This document shows, piece by piece, positions 29,920 to 39,299 of a DNA stretch of 64,000 bases. Origin of the DNA: CAJBLF01 sp964495905. Lineage in GTDB: Bacteria > Patescibacteriota > Gracilibacteria > Absconditabacterales > Absconditicoccaceae. Each line of letters opens with the position of its first letter. Position 1 is the first letter of the stretch. Both the position numbers and the translations under genes were made by a program. The stretch is from positions 192,488 through 256,487 of the forward strand of contig CAZBWN010000029.1 of NCBI GenBank assembly GCA_964495905.1, written 5' to 3'. The notes beneath the pieces were generated by a model. That model was not told the origin of the DNA and did not search any database. It worked only from the letters and a program-made list of their open reading frames with translations.

Positions 29920-30558
29920 ATGTCCTATAATCAAAAACATATTCTTATCCATGGTCCAGAGCTCGGATATAACACTATAGCCGATCAGTACCAAGCCTAC
30001 CACAAGCACCTTGATAGTTTTGAAAAGGGTATGTTTGTCAAATTTTTACCAAGAGACAAAAAAAATCTCCATATCATAGACCTTGGTGCAGGTGACGGAA
30101 GGATGCATAAATTTCTTGCTCCGTTGAAACCAGAAAGATACGTCGCTTGCGATATCGCAGACAAATTGCTCAAAAGACACCCCCTCCGCGGCGGGCAGGC
30201 CGGCAAAAATATAGAGAAGGTAGTTTGTGACTTGGAAGATACCCTCCCCTTCGCTGATGAATCATTTGATCTCATAACAAGTTTTTTTGTACTTGAACAC
30301 ATCGAAGATGTGGAGCATTTGTTTGATGAAGCGTACAGGATATTAAAAAAAGATGGCTCTTTCATCATCGGACATTTCATCCAGAGACGTGAATTCATCT
30401 GGAAAAAAGATAAAGATCAGTTTAGGATCAAATTCTTCAATCATAGGATACAGGATTTAGAAAAAATCCTCAAAAAAAGCTTTTTTGATGCGTATGTATT
30501 GCCTATCCGTGAGGAAGGATGTGTTATTGGACATGTTCTTGTGTGTAAGAAAAGCTAA
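29920..30558 (+). CDS. Class I SAM-dependent methyltransferase
   Basis: 212 residues. Motif I is LHIIDLGAGDGRM, the acidic loop is VACDIADKLL, and LITSFFVLEHIEDVEHLF is the Methyltransf_11 post-motif. Substrate unknown. None of its roughly 14 glycines is TGA. A GC-rich 24-base stretch near 30181-30204 encodes LRGGQAGK between KRHP and NIEKV. It looks like an inserted repeat word, because removal would restore a typical loop before the acidic motif. Preceded by AATTCTAAATTC word repeats. Confidence 0.85.
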   Translation: MSYNQKHILIHGPELGYNTIADQYQAYHKHLDSFEKGMFVKFLPRDKKNLHIIDLGAGDGRMHKFLAPLKPERYVACDIADKLLKRHPLRGGQAGKNIEKVVCDLEDTLPFADESFDLITSFFVLEHIEDVEHLFDEAYRILKKDGSFIIGHFIQRREFIWKKDKDQFRIKFFNHRIQDLEKILKKSFFDAYVLPIREEGCVIGHVLVCKKS

Positions 30559-30559
30559 T

Positions 30560-31810
30560 TTAAAAAGGCAAATCATCTTCTTCTTCCATCAGATGAGATG
30601 GCCTAATTTTTATATGCGTAAATAATGTCAGAAGATCATCGCAATATTTTTGATCTTTTTTTTGTATTTTTTCTTTAAGATATTGTAATGCAAGCCTGTC
30701 ATCTTTGGACAATCTTTCTCCTTGTTGAGATCTTTCATACACATTCATAATGCATTTTTGCTCTCATTCAGTCACGTATTTCAGCAATTCGGCAAACATA
30801 CGGATTTTATATATATCAAATCATTTTTTTGATTCTTCAGGATTAAACAAAAAATATTTTTTATATTCCTCTGTCTGCAATCCATCAAGATATTCTTCTT
30901 GAGAAATAGGTTGCGAAATATAGTTTTGCACTATTCATTTGTAGGAATATCTTTTTTGTATTTTTTCAATGATATGCTTATATCTTTTGTGTCATTTATT
31001 GAGTCATATGACTAATCTACGGAAAAAATCCGTATCAGCATTCAAATAGAAAAGGTGTGGATATTGAGTCAAGAGACTTTCAGCATTGGAGGATATTTCA
31101 TTGATTTTTATTATAGCATTATTTATTTTTTTTATAGAATATTTCAAACAATACGGGAATCCTGCGACTATGGTCGTTATCGTTGTCTTCGAAAATCATG
31201 TTATATATAAAAGAGATAAATTCTTTTTATATTTTTCCAAAGGACAATAAAAAAAATCAGACACTTGATCAAGGAATATTTTTATCTGATCATTTGAAAA
31301 ACTAAATTCATTTTTCAATCGATCAATATGCTCCTTATTTCTCTGTGACCTATATCCTAAATAATTGCTTTTTTTAAATTCCATACTCTGGATAAGATAA
31401 CGGTTTAATTCTTCACCGGAAAATCCTATCTCTTGCAAAAAATGTATATTCTTTTGGATCTTAGGAAATGAACCAGGTTGCACCAATGATATTTTTTCCT
31501 TTCCTACTGATCTTTTTATGCTAGTATAAAGATACTCTATAGTTCCTCGCTTACTTTCGTGTATATCATCAAATCTTTTGAGTGCATTGAGATTACGATA
31601 CAATGTATTCTTTTGCTCTTCTATGTCTTTCATGTATTTATTTTTTTTAAATACATTCAAAATCTCTCCGATCTGGTAGGCATAGAGCGTATTATACCTT
31701 TTATATCTGTATTGAATCCTTTCAAGCTGAGAAATTATCTCCATAGGTGTTTTCATAGGAGGAAGCGAAAATAATTCTAATTGAGAGGATCTTTCACTGG
31801 GAGTTTTCAT
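30560..31810 (-). CDS. Helical-repeat protein resembling mTERF domains
   Basis: 416 residues, continuous only with TGA as glycine. Two or three consecutive units have the form L-x-E-I-G-F-S...L-x-Y: FLQEIGFSGEELNRYLIQ, LLYITGFSKTTITTIVAGFP followed by YCLKYSIKKINNAI, and SLLTQYPHLFYLN. The GFS...FP...YS alternation is typical of mTERF three-helix repeats, which bind nucleic acid. The assignment rests on pattern alone. It begins and ends with charged, Gln/Glu-rich segments. It converges on the methyltransferase with one base between stops. ATG 31810 was preferred over a GTG at 31837. Confidence 0.6.
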
Positions 31811-31845
31811 ATCTGAGAGGAAAAATAATACTATCACTTGATCAG

Positions 31846-31873
31846 TTTATACTATTTTATATAATATTGTCAA
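31846..31873 (-). promoter_or_regulatory. Promoter for the mTERF-like gene
   Basis: Minus-strand TTGACA (31868-31873), a 16-nt spacer and TATAAA (31846-31851). Confidence 0.75.
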
Positions 31874-31917
31874 GTCTATGTCTATAAACGACATAATAAG
31901 TCATTTATCTTCTTAGC

Positions 31918-31945
31918 TTGAAAAAAATCAACTTTTATATATCCT
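31918..31945 (+). promoter_or_regulatory. Candidate promoter for metG
   Basis: TTGAAA (31918-31923), a 16-nt spacer and TATCCT (31940-31945), 33 bases before ATG 31979. Confidence 0.55.
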
Positions 31946-31978
31946 ATTTTCAGTCTTTTATGAAATAATATTTTTTGA

Positions 31979-33553
31979 ATGAAAAAATTTCTGATCACTA
32001 CGCCTATTTATTATCCTAATGGATATCCACATATCTGACATGCATACAGTTCCTTTATTGCGGACTTTTATGCGAGATACAAAAGATTGCTCGGATATGA
32101 CGTGAAATTTTCCACCGGTAATGATGAAAACAGCCAAAAAATAGTCCAACAAGCTGAAGCTGAAGGAAAAGATATCATGCAATATCTCAATGAAATGGGT
32201 AAAAAACGAGAAGGTGTCCGGCAGCATCTCCAGATTTCCTATACCGATTTTATCAGAACCACTCAAGAAAACCATAAACATCTCGTACAAGAGATGCTCC
32301 AAAAATCATATGACAAATGAGATATCTACGAATGAGAATATAAGGGATATTATTGTGTGTGATGTGAGGGATTCAAGACAGAAAAGGATCTGATCCAAAA
32401 AGATGGAGAACTCGTTTGTCCTGATCACCTTAAAAAACCAGATATCATCATCGAAAAAAATCGATTTTTCAAACTCAAAAATTATCAAGGAAAAATAGAA
32501 AATTTCTATCAAAAATGTCCTGAATTTTTGATTCCTGAATATAGATTCAATGAAATGAAATCGTTCGTAAATTGAGGTCTAGAAGACTTTTCTGTCTCTA
32601 GAGAAACAAATAAATTCGGGATACCGCTCCCCTTCGATCCTAAACAAGTGAGTTATGTCCGATATGATGCATTGTTTAATTATGTCACGGTTTCTAGAGA
32701 TATAGGATTTCGGGATGCCGATACCCAAATCGTTCACATATTAGGAAAAGACATCGCTAGATTTCATGCAATTTTTTGGCCAGCAATGTTGATGAGTGTG
32801 GACTATAGATTACCTAATACAGAATTCGTCACTGGATTTTTCACGGTGGATGGACACAAGATGAGTAAATCCCTCGGTAATGTCATTGATCCTGTACAAG
32901 TAGTAGATGATTATGATAGGGATGCACTTATCTTCAATTTGCTCTATGATGTGCCTATGGGTGCTGATGGAGACTTTTCTGTAGAAAGATTGGGGAACTT
33001 ATATGAAAGTATGTTGATCGGTGGACGAGGAAACTTAGTCAATAGAGTGACGAGCTTATGTAAAAAATATGGTATCACGAGTGGAAAATTTAATAAGCAA
33101 AAACGAGAAGTCTTTAAGGAAAATAATAATAGCAAACTTGTCCAATATTTTGAAGATGGATGGGATGGATCAAAAATAGAAGAGGCCTATCTCAAAAAAG
33201 CGGATATCAAATGATATCTTGATGACCGATATCAACTTGTCCAGAGAGCGAATGAATATATCACCAAAGCTGAGCCATGGATGAAATATAAGAATGAAGC
33301 GACTAAGACTGACGCTCTTGCAGACTTGCAATTCTTACTCTATATCGTAAAAAATATAGCGCTTTTCTCAGCACCTATCCTCATCAATTGATTTAAGAAA
33401 ATCCAAGATATATTTGGTAATGAAGAATTGAGTCAGATAGATTCAAGTGTGAATAATGCTGATACCACGTTTAAAGTGGTCTTTGATATGGAAGACTTTC
33501 CTGTGAATTTGAATCCTGTAATAATTTATCAGAAGAAAGAGGATAAAAATTAG
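31979..33553 (+). CDS. metG: Methionyl-tRNA synthetase
   Basis: Charges tRNA-Met. In the 524-residue protein the class I signatures are TPIYYPNGYPHIGHAYS, in which the HIGH glycine is TGA (32036-32038), and VDGHKMSKSLGNVIDP. A zinc-binding knuckle YYCVGCEGFKTEKD...CPDH and the anticodon-binding helices follow. There is no C-terminal tRNA-binding (EMAP) domain, consistent with the short form. ATG 31979 leads directly to the catalytic fold. Confidence 0.97.
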
Positions 33554-33660
33554 ACTAATGTCCCGATATATCGGGACGACCAATGATAGACGAATAATAG
33601 CTGTTCTTTTACAAGCTACTGTTCGTCTATTTTTCGTCTATTTTTCGTCTATTTTTCGGC
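33554..33660. repeat. Hairpin and tandem-word repeat after metG
   Basis: TGTCCCGATATATCGGGACG hairpin (33560-33579), then GAATAATAGCTGT words and about three tandem copies of GTCTATTTTTC (33624-33657). Confidence 0.65.
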
Positions 33661-33662
33661 CA

Positions 33663-33983
33663 TTATTTACAGCAACCTCCTCCACAACATTCGTCATCTT
33701 CTTCATCATGATCATGGCCACCGCAGCATCATCCATGGACTGCGGTCTTTCGGCCACTGAGAATATCCAGCAACTCTTTTTGCATTGGGATTCTGCCGGT
33801 GAAGATGATATGATCATCTATCACCAATGCGGGTAATGTTATGATACCATATTCCTTGATTATTTTTGCATCATTTACTTTTATGATTCTGCACTCTAGC
33901 TTTAATTTTTTAAGTGCCTTCTCAACTGTCTTTTCTAAGAGAAGTGTTTTGGGTGACGGTGTTCCTACTATTTCGATAATCAT
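33663..33983 (-). CDS. Thioredoxin-fold protein with cysteine-rich metal-binding tail
   Basis: 106 residues. Residues 1-80 resemble the small thioredoxin_3 family (redox-active disulfide protein 2): MIIEIVGTPSPKTLLLEKTV, KALKKLKLECRIIKV and GIITLPALVIDDHIIFTGRI. The usual C-x-x-C after the first strand is replaced by TPSPKT, so the classic redox site is absent. The tail GGCCGGHDHDEEDDECCGG ends CCK and has six cysteines, two histidines and many acids, a likely metal site. Confidence 0.78.
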
Positions 33984-34013
33984 TACATTCAATTACTAAT
34001 TAAAAATTACGAA

Positions 34014-35246
34014 TTACGAATTTTGTACATTTAAGATATTCTCTGTTTTCTTTGTATTCACAAATCTGAATAAGAACATGATAATTATGCCGATGGCGAA
34101 TGCAAATAAGAAGCTAGCTTGTGGAGATATTTTGTCCCAGAGCATTCAAAGAATATATCAGCCAGGAAGTGCAACAATACCGATAGCCGTATGAAAGATT
34201 CCCAAAGCAGTCCCCTTCTGATTTTTGTGTGCTAGGTCGACAACAAGTGCTCTTTCAGTGCCATCTACGATAGCAAAAACCACTCCAAAAAGGATAAAAA
34301 AGAAAATCACTCGTCCAAGTTGTGTCACCAATGCTAATCATAACGTCACTACTAAGAAGAGACTATATGCTATCCAGAGCATGGTTTTCCTTCACCAGCG
34401 ATCAGACAATATTCCGACGGGTGTAGAAAATAGCGTATACACCCCATAAAATAATACATAATACAAAATCGCTCTATTGTCTGTAGCTCCTACATTTTTC
34501 GCTTTAAGTAGCAAGAATGCATATCCGAAATTGACTAATCCAAAGAGTGCTGAGACAAGAATAAAGAGTTTGAGATTGTTGGGTAAAAGCTTTATTGATG
34601 TGAGTAATGTGGGTATCTCTATCTTTGGCTGTACTTTGAGATGTTCTCGATGATTCTCTTTTTTCATATCCTTTGCTTCTTTGACGAAGAGTATCGCGAA
34701 TACTGCAATCAATCCTGGTAGGAAAGCGAAGAGAAATAAATTTTGATATCATAGATAGGGAAATAATACCAATGCTACTACTGCTCACAATACCGAACCC
34801 GTTCCATCCATCGCTCTCTGGATACCGTAGGCTTTACCCATATATTCTGGTGCAGTCGAATCAGCGACCAATGCATCTCTCGGTGCATCCCTCAGACCCT
34901 TTCCTATCCTTTCGATTACTCTAAAGACTAATACTGCTGGCCAAGTGTTTGCAAATGCAAACAATGGTTTTGTGATAGTAGAGAAACCATATCCAATCAG
35001 AACAAATATTTTTCTCTTCTTAAATTTATCCGACAGATATCACGAAAATACCTTTAACAATGCAGCAGTGCTATCTGCGGCTCATTCTATGACTCCTATA
35101 ATAGTCGCTCATGCTCATAAACTCGTCAGAAATAAGGGTATCAAAGGGAATACCATCTGTGAGCTTAAATCAGTAAGCAAACTTACCAAGCCAAGTATCA
35201 GAACATTTCTAGATATTCATCTGAGAAAATATTTTAGGTTTTTCAT
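34014..35246 (-). CDS. Major facilitator superfamily transporter
   Basis: 410 residues with about 12 hydrophobic helices. The MFS A-motif is present as GYLSDKFKKRK after helix 2 and repeated as GILSDRWGRKT in the second half; VFRVIERIGKGLRDAPRDAL is typical of a multidrug or sugar-efflux MFS group. Substrate unknown. The C-terminus ends inside TTACGAATTACGAATT word repeats, which supply its stop codon. It is 13 bases downstream of the PHP gene, likely the same operon. Confidence 0.88.
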
Positions 35247-35259
35247 ATACAATTTATAT

Positions 35260-35925
35260 TTATAAATATCCTTTTGCTTTGAGATAATCAAATCCTGCTT
35301 GTCTGTGACTAAAGTCATTGAGGGTATGCATATCGCTATTTACATATATTCATCATTCTACGAGAGATAATAATTTATCTAATTTTTCTAGGTTCGTTTT
35401 TTTGGTATGTAAAGAATAGCAATTGAGTTCTACAGGAATCTGATACTCGTTGAGCGCTTTTGCTATAGCTTCCATATCCATATATTCTGAAGTGACAAGA
35501 TTGCATATATGTCCCATACATTTTATCTTATCGTGATATTTATGAATAGCGTTGATGTATGCTTGGGTTATATTTTTGAGATCCCCTTGATAAGATACGG
35601 GATGACAGGATAAAATACAAAAATCTGGTTCATGTCCTTGGATATCAAAACAACAATTCCCCTCTTCATCGATAAGATCTCACTCTACGCCGAATAACAC
35701 CTCCACATCGTTATGAATATTTTTCCATCTTTTCGTGTGTCATCTTCGATTCCTTTGTGAAAACCCAGTTTTATCTTGTGCAAACTGACTATGATCGGTT
35801 ATGGTTATTTTTTTGAGTCCTATCTTCCCTGCATATTGGACAATTTCATCAATGGTATTCATGCCATCAGAATAATTTATGCTGTGCATATGATAATCTT
35901 CGTGAATGGTATTCAATATCTTCAT
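35260..35925 (-). CDS. PHP-domain phosphoesterase (HisK-like)
   Basis: 221 residues. Metal-binding motifs: DYHMHSINYSDGM near the start, ITITDHSQF, GVEGDLIDEEG, CILSCHP, and VNSDMHTLNDF near the C-terminus, i.e. the four PHP motifs. Members hydrolyse histidinol phosphate or other phosphoesters. Because no histidine biosynthesis genes are present in the window, histidinol phosphate is not a safe substrate. Two or more TGA glycines. Confidence 0.85.
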
Positions 35926-35951
35926 AATAATAATCCAATCTAATAAAAAAA

Positions 35952-37454
35952 TTATGCTTTAGTTATTTCATATCACTCCTTTGTATCCTGCATCTTGTAT
36001 CCTGCATCTTGTATCTTGTTCCTGAGCTCATCAGAACGTGCATAATCCTTATCTTTTTTGGCCTGTACTCTTTGGTCTGCGAGAGCAGTTATTTCTGCTG
36101 GGATATCTATTTTTACTGTCTCCTGACCGATCCAATCAAAGAGTCATATCTTAAGCAAGTTTTTTTCTAGCCGATGCAATGCGACAAAAAAATCATTCAT
36201 ATCCACCTCCTCTACCTTATCCAAAGAATTGAGTGATTGGTTGATGATAGCCAAAACTTGCGGAGTATTGAGATCATCCATCAAAGCCGCCATCATATCT
36301 TCAAGCGCATCTCAGACATATTTGGAATTGATTTTATCTTTTAGTTTTTCGTATGGCATAGCATGATCAAAATCTATGATGATTTTTGTATGCGTATCAA
36401 AAAGTTTCTGCATCTTTTTGATGAGATTATTTCTTGAATTCTGTGCTGTCTGCATAAGTTCTTCACTGAAATCCAAGAAATTACGATAATGTGCAGTCAA
36501 ACAAAGATATCTAAAATCTAAAGGTTGAAATCCCTTTTCCACAAGAGAATCTATAGTCAACAACCCTCCTTCTGATTTAGATTGTTTCTTTCAACCTAAA
36601 TTAAGAAACTGATTATGTAATCGATATTTTACTCGTGGATGCGTGCCGAACGCACATTCAGATTGTGCAATTTCATTGACGTGATGAACAGAAATATGAT
36701 CTACACCTCAGGTATGCAGGTCAAATTGATTTCATAAATATTTGGTTGCCATCGCGCTACATTCTATATGTCGTCCTGGAAATCATTTTCCCCATGGTGA
36801 GTCTCGCTCCATCTGTCTCTGTTCGTTCACCGAAGCAAATTTTCGTAAACCAAAATCTGTCTTATTTTTCTTGTTATCATTTTCTATTCTTGCTCATTGT
36901 TGAAGTCAGGCAATATCAAGTTTTGCCAATGCTCAATAATCTTTTACTTTGCTCGTATCCATATACACTCAATCAGCTGGAATGATATAGGTAAATCCTT
37001 TTTCTTCAAGTTGCTGGATCATCGCTATCTGTTCTTTGATATGATCAGTTGCTCTACAAATAGTTTGATATTCCTCAATATTGAGCATATGAAGATATCT
37101 TTTGAAGCTAGCGATATATTTATCTGCGAGTTGCCAAACCGTCATTGCTTCTCTTTTTGCTCATTTCTCCATTTTATCTTCTCCTTCATCAGCATCAGAA
37201 GTAAGATGTCCCACATCAGTCAAATTCATAACGGATTTGAGCGGATATCACATAATCTTCTCAAGGGTATTTCTGAGAATATCTCGACAAATATATGCTC
37301 TCATATTTCAGATATGCGGATCTCGATAGACCGTAGGTCCGCAAGAATACAATCAGACAAAATCTTTTTTAGGTCACTTATAATTCTGGTCTTCCATCAA
37401 GGGGACGAAGAGCTCTTTTTGGCGCGTAAGGGTGTTGTAAATATGTAATTGCAT
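35952..37454 (-). CDS. cysS: Cysteinyl-tRNA synthetase
   Basis: 500 residues. The signature SCGPTVYRDPHIGNMRAYIC contains HIGN with TGA as glycine (37308-37310); the zinc ligands are that Cys plus FPGRHIECSAM and GVDHISVHHVNEIAQSE; the KMSKS loop reads KKQSKSEGG. The C-terminal KIQDAGYKMQDTKEGYEI is written in a near-tandem AAGATGCAGGATAC DNA repeat related to intergenic AGATACAAG words. ATG 37454 gives MQLHIYNTLTRQKE, the normal start. Confidence 0.96.
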
Positions 37455-37520
37455 AAGAACAAAGGGGCAAAGAAATAAAGTCATATCTACTGTAGCAAAG
37501 CTGAGTATAATTTCAAATAG

Positions 37521-37550
37521 AAAAAAACCCGCAAATTTCTTTACGGGCTG
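37521..37550 (-). terminator. Terminator of the RelE-type toxin-antitoxin operon
   Basis: On the minus strand CCCG and CGGG arms around a 12-base loop are followed by seven T. Confidence 0.5.
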
Positions 37551-37565
37551 TTTACATTAACGGAA

Positions 37566-37832
37566 CTATTTATAAATACTATGATTTCCTATATTTATCA
37601 ACGAAATTATTTTGTTTGTTTGATCGATTTTACTGATGAACCTATAATCATCATTAATACTGCTAGAGAGATACCCTTCTAATTCTCATTGTAATTTATG
37701 TGTCTTTAATTGCTGATCGTACCGATTTTCCAAAACTTTCAGAAAGTTTTTTTTAAATTTCTCTTTCAGATATTCAGGCAATTTTTGATAATTTTTCTTA
37801 AATTGGTTACTTCTTTGTATTGTCCAAGTCAT
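37566..37832 (-). CDS. RelE/YafQ-type toxin
   Basis: 88 residues: FKKNYQKLPEYLKEKFKKNF, LKTHKLQGELEGYLSSSI, DDYRFISKIDQTNKIISLIN and IGNHSIYK. The HKL-G...DYR...IG-H-Y pattern is that of RelE/YafQ mRNA interferases; the penultimate His-x-x-Tyr is typical. The start ATG lies inside the antitoxin gene, giving a 26-base overlap and translational coupling. Confidence 0.88.
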
Positions 37833-38007
37833 CGAAAAAACTATCTACATCAGTAAATGTTTTACTATTTTTATCATTCATATCTTTTTCCGCTAATGCA
37901 TGATCTATCACTTCATAAATTTTTTTCATTTTATCAAATTCTGTTACAAACTCATGTAACAATTTTTGTGGTAAGGTAATAACATCTTGAGTTGTTATAG
38001 TACTCAT
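37807..38007 (-). CDS. Antitoxin partner of the RelE-type toxin
   Basis: 66 residues, acidic, from ATG 38007: MSTITTQDVITLPQKLLHEF and an FTDVDSFFDDLDN tail. The C-terminal acidic tail is the expected toxin-binding segment. A beta-strand N-terminus (TQDVITLP) suggests an AbrB/PHD-like DNA-binding dimer. It precedes and overlaps the toxin, the usual order. Confidence 0.78.
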   Translation of the reverse strand: MSTITTQDVITLPQKLLHEFVTEFDKMKKIYEVIDHALAEKDMNDKNSKTFTDVDSFFDDLDNTKK

Positions 38008-38097
38008 ATATGTAATTTACAAGATAAATTATCTATCTCTTTATATCTATCTCCTCAACTTTTTCAACATCGACTTCTATTTTATATTATTAAAAAA

Positions 38098-38121
38098 AGA
38101 GATGAAGAAAACTTCATCTCT
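38098..38121 (-). terminator. Terminator of the lipoprotein gene
   Basis: Ten-base perfect arms AGAGATGAAG and CTTCATCTCT with a four-base loop; on the minus strand seven T follow. Confidence 0.8.
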
Positions 38122-38142
38122 CACATTATAATTTTTTTTTAC

Positions 38143-39006
38143 TTAGTACCTCGTCGGTATGTTTGGAATACCAATTCCATAATACATCTCCCCTTCAACT
38201 ACGATTGATTTGACTTCGTAATCTTCAATGGGTCCTATCTGGAAGTTGGGATCTGCTACATTCAAGTACCTGTCACGAAGTGATTTTGCATGTTGTGCAC
38301 GCACACCCTGCATCTTCTGTTCAAAATCAGGGAGAGCAATCATCTTCTTTTTCGGTCCTTCAGCACATCCTTCATACCATTCGGTAATCCGCGTCTCAGC
38401 AGAGCATTCACAGCCCCATGGATCATCAGGATCCGGTGTAGTCGGTAAGTGATAGATTTTCATCTCTTCATCCCTTTGTCGTGTTCCATACGTCCAAGCT
38501 TCCGGACCTCCTAAAACCACGGTACAATAGGTACTCACCGATGAAAGCCACCACTCCCAGAATCGTTCATCCTGTTTGTAAAGTTCTTTGGGGATACATA
38601 ACCACATTTTTTTAAATGCTTTTTCTCGGTCATAATCACGCCTCAGATCAAGATATGACTTGATGATTTTTGCAAATTCACCTGTAGTCGATGGATTGAG
38701 GGTATCCGGCATCAATGTTGTCTGATAATTTTTGTTCCACACCTTCCAGGCTTTTTCTGCCGTCTTTCTGTATCCTCCAGGTCCATAGATCTGGATGGTA
38801 TCAGAATCCCACAGTACATACTGTTGGAGCGTGGTACGGATTTCATCAATCTTTGGGAGAATGCTGTTTTTGTGTTTGTCATTCAAATCTCCCATGACAT
38901 ACATCTCTTTGTGCCAGAGTTTGTTCCACCAGTTAGGTTGGAGCGTGTCCTTCTTGCAACCATCAATACTGATGATCAGGACAATTGCGATAAATATTTT
39001 TTTCAT
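38143..39006 (-). CDS. Tryptophan-rich lipoprotein, possibly acquired
   Basis: 287 residues from ATG 39006: MKKIFIAIVLIISIDGCKKD is a lipoprotein signal with the acylated cysteine at residue 17. The body has many tryptophans (WWNKLWHKEM, FWEWWLSSV) and several cysteines (DPWGCECSAETR). No family was recognised. None of its 17 glycines is TGA although neighbours use TGA freely, and the GCKKD start is common in Bacteroidota lipoproteins. It nevertheless has a local-type promoter (39066-39093). Confidence 0.8.
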   Translation of the reverse strand: MKKIFIAIVLIISIDGCKKDTLQPNWWNKLWHKEMYVMGDLNDKHKNSILPKIDEIRTTLQQYVLWDSDTIQIYGPGGYRKTAEKAWKVWNKNYQTTLMPDTLNPSTTGEFAKIIKSYLDLRRDYDREKAFKKMWLCIPKELYKQDERFWEWWLSSVSTYCTVVLGGPEAWTYGTRQRDEEMKIYHLPTTPDPDDPWGCECSAETRITEWYEGCAEGPKKKMIALPDFEQKMQGVRAQHAKSLRDRYLNVADPNFQIGPIEDYEVKSIVVEGEMYYGIGIPNIPTRY

Positions 39007-39065
39007 ATATGTATAGGTATTTGTTTTTATTTTTATGATTTTATAATTTTTGTTTACTGCCACTG

Positions 39066-39093
39066 ACTTTACCGATGTTTCACGAAAAGTCAA
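39066..39093 (-). promoter_or_regulatory. Promoter for the lipoprotein gene
   Basis: Minus-strand TTGACT (39088-39093), a 16-nt spacer and TAAAGT (39066-39071). Confidence 0.6.
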
Positions 39094-39179
39094 GTTTAAT
39101 ATCCAATAAAAAGACTATTTGATTAATTCATTGATTTTTGATGTGTTTTCCCTATAAGACACACGAATATGGAAGCATA

Positions 39180-39262
39180 AAAGAATGGAAAGATGGAAGC
39201 ATGGAAAAATGGAAAAATTAATCTTTCAATGTTTCAATGTTTCAATGTTATAAAATCTTTCA
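39180..39262. repeat. TGGAAAGATGG / TTTCAATG word repeat
   Basis: Consists of GGAAAGATGGAAGCATGG-type words on the left and three tandem TTTCAATG words on the right, which are roughly complementary to CATTGAAA words elsewhere (60590). The 293-base gap 39007-39299 otherwise holds only the promoter. Confidence 0.7.
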
Positions 39263-39299
39263 ATTAATATATTCCCTTCAACCCTTAATTAATTAATTT

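Noticed and set aside
33624..33657. Three tandem GTCTATTTTTC units, considered as a CRISPR remnant
   Set aside because: Units are contiguous and 11 bases long with no unique spacers and no cas genes nearby.
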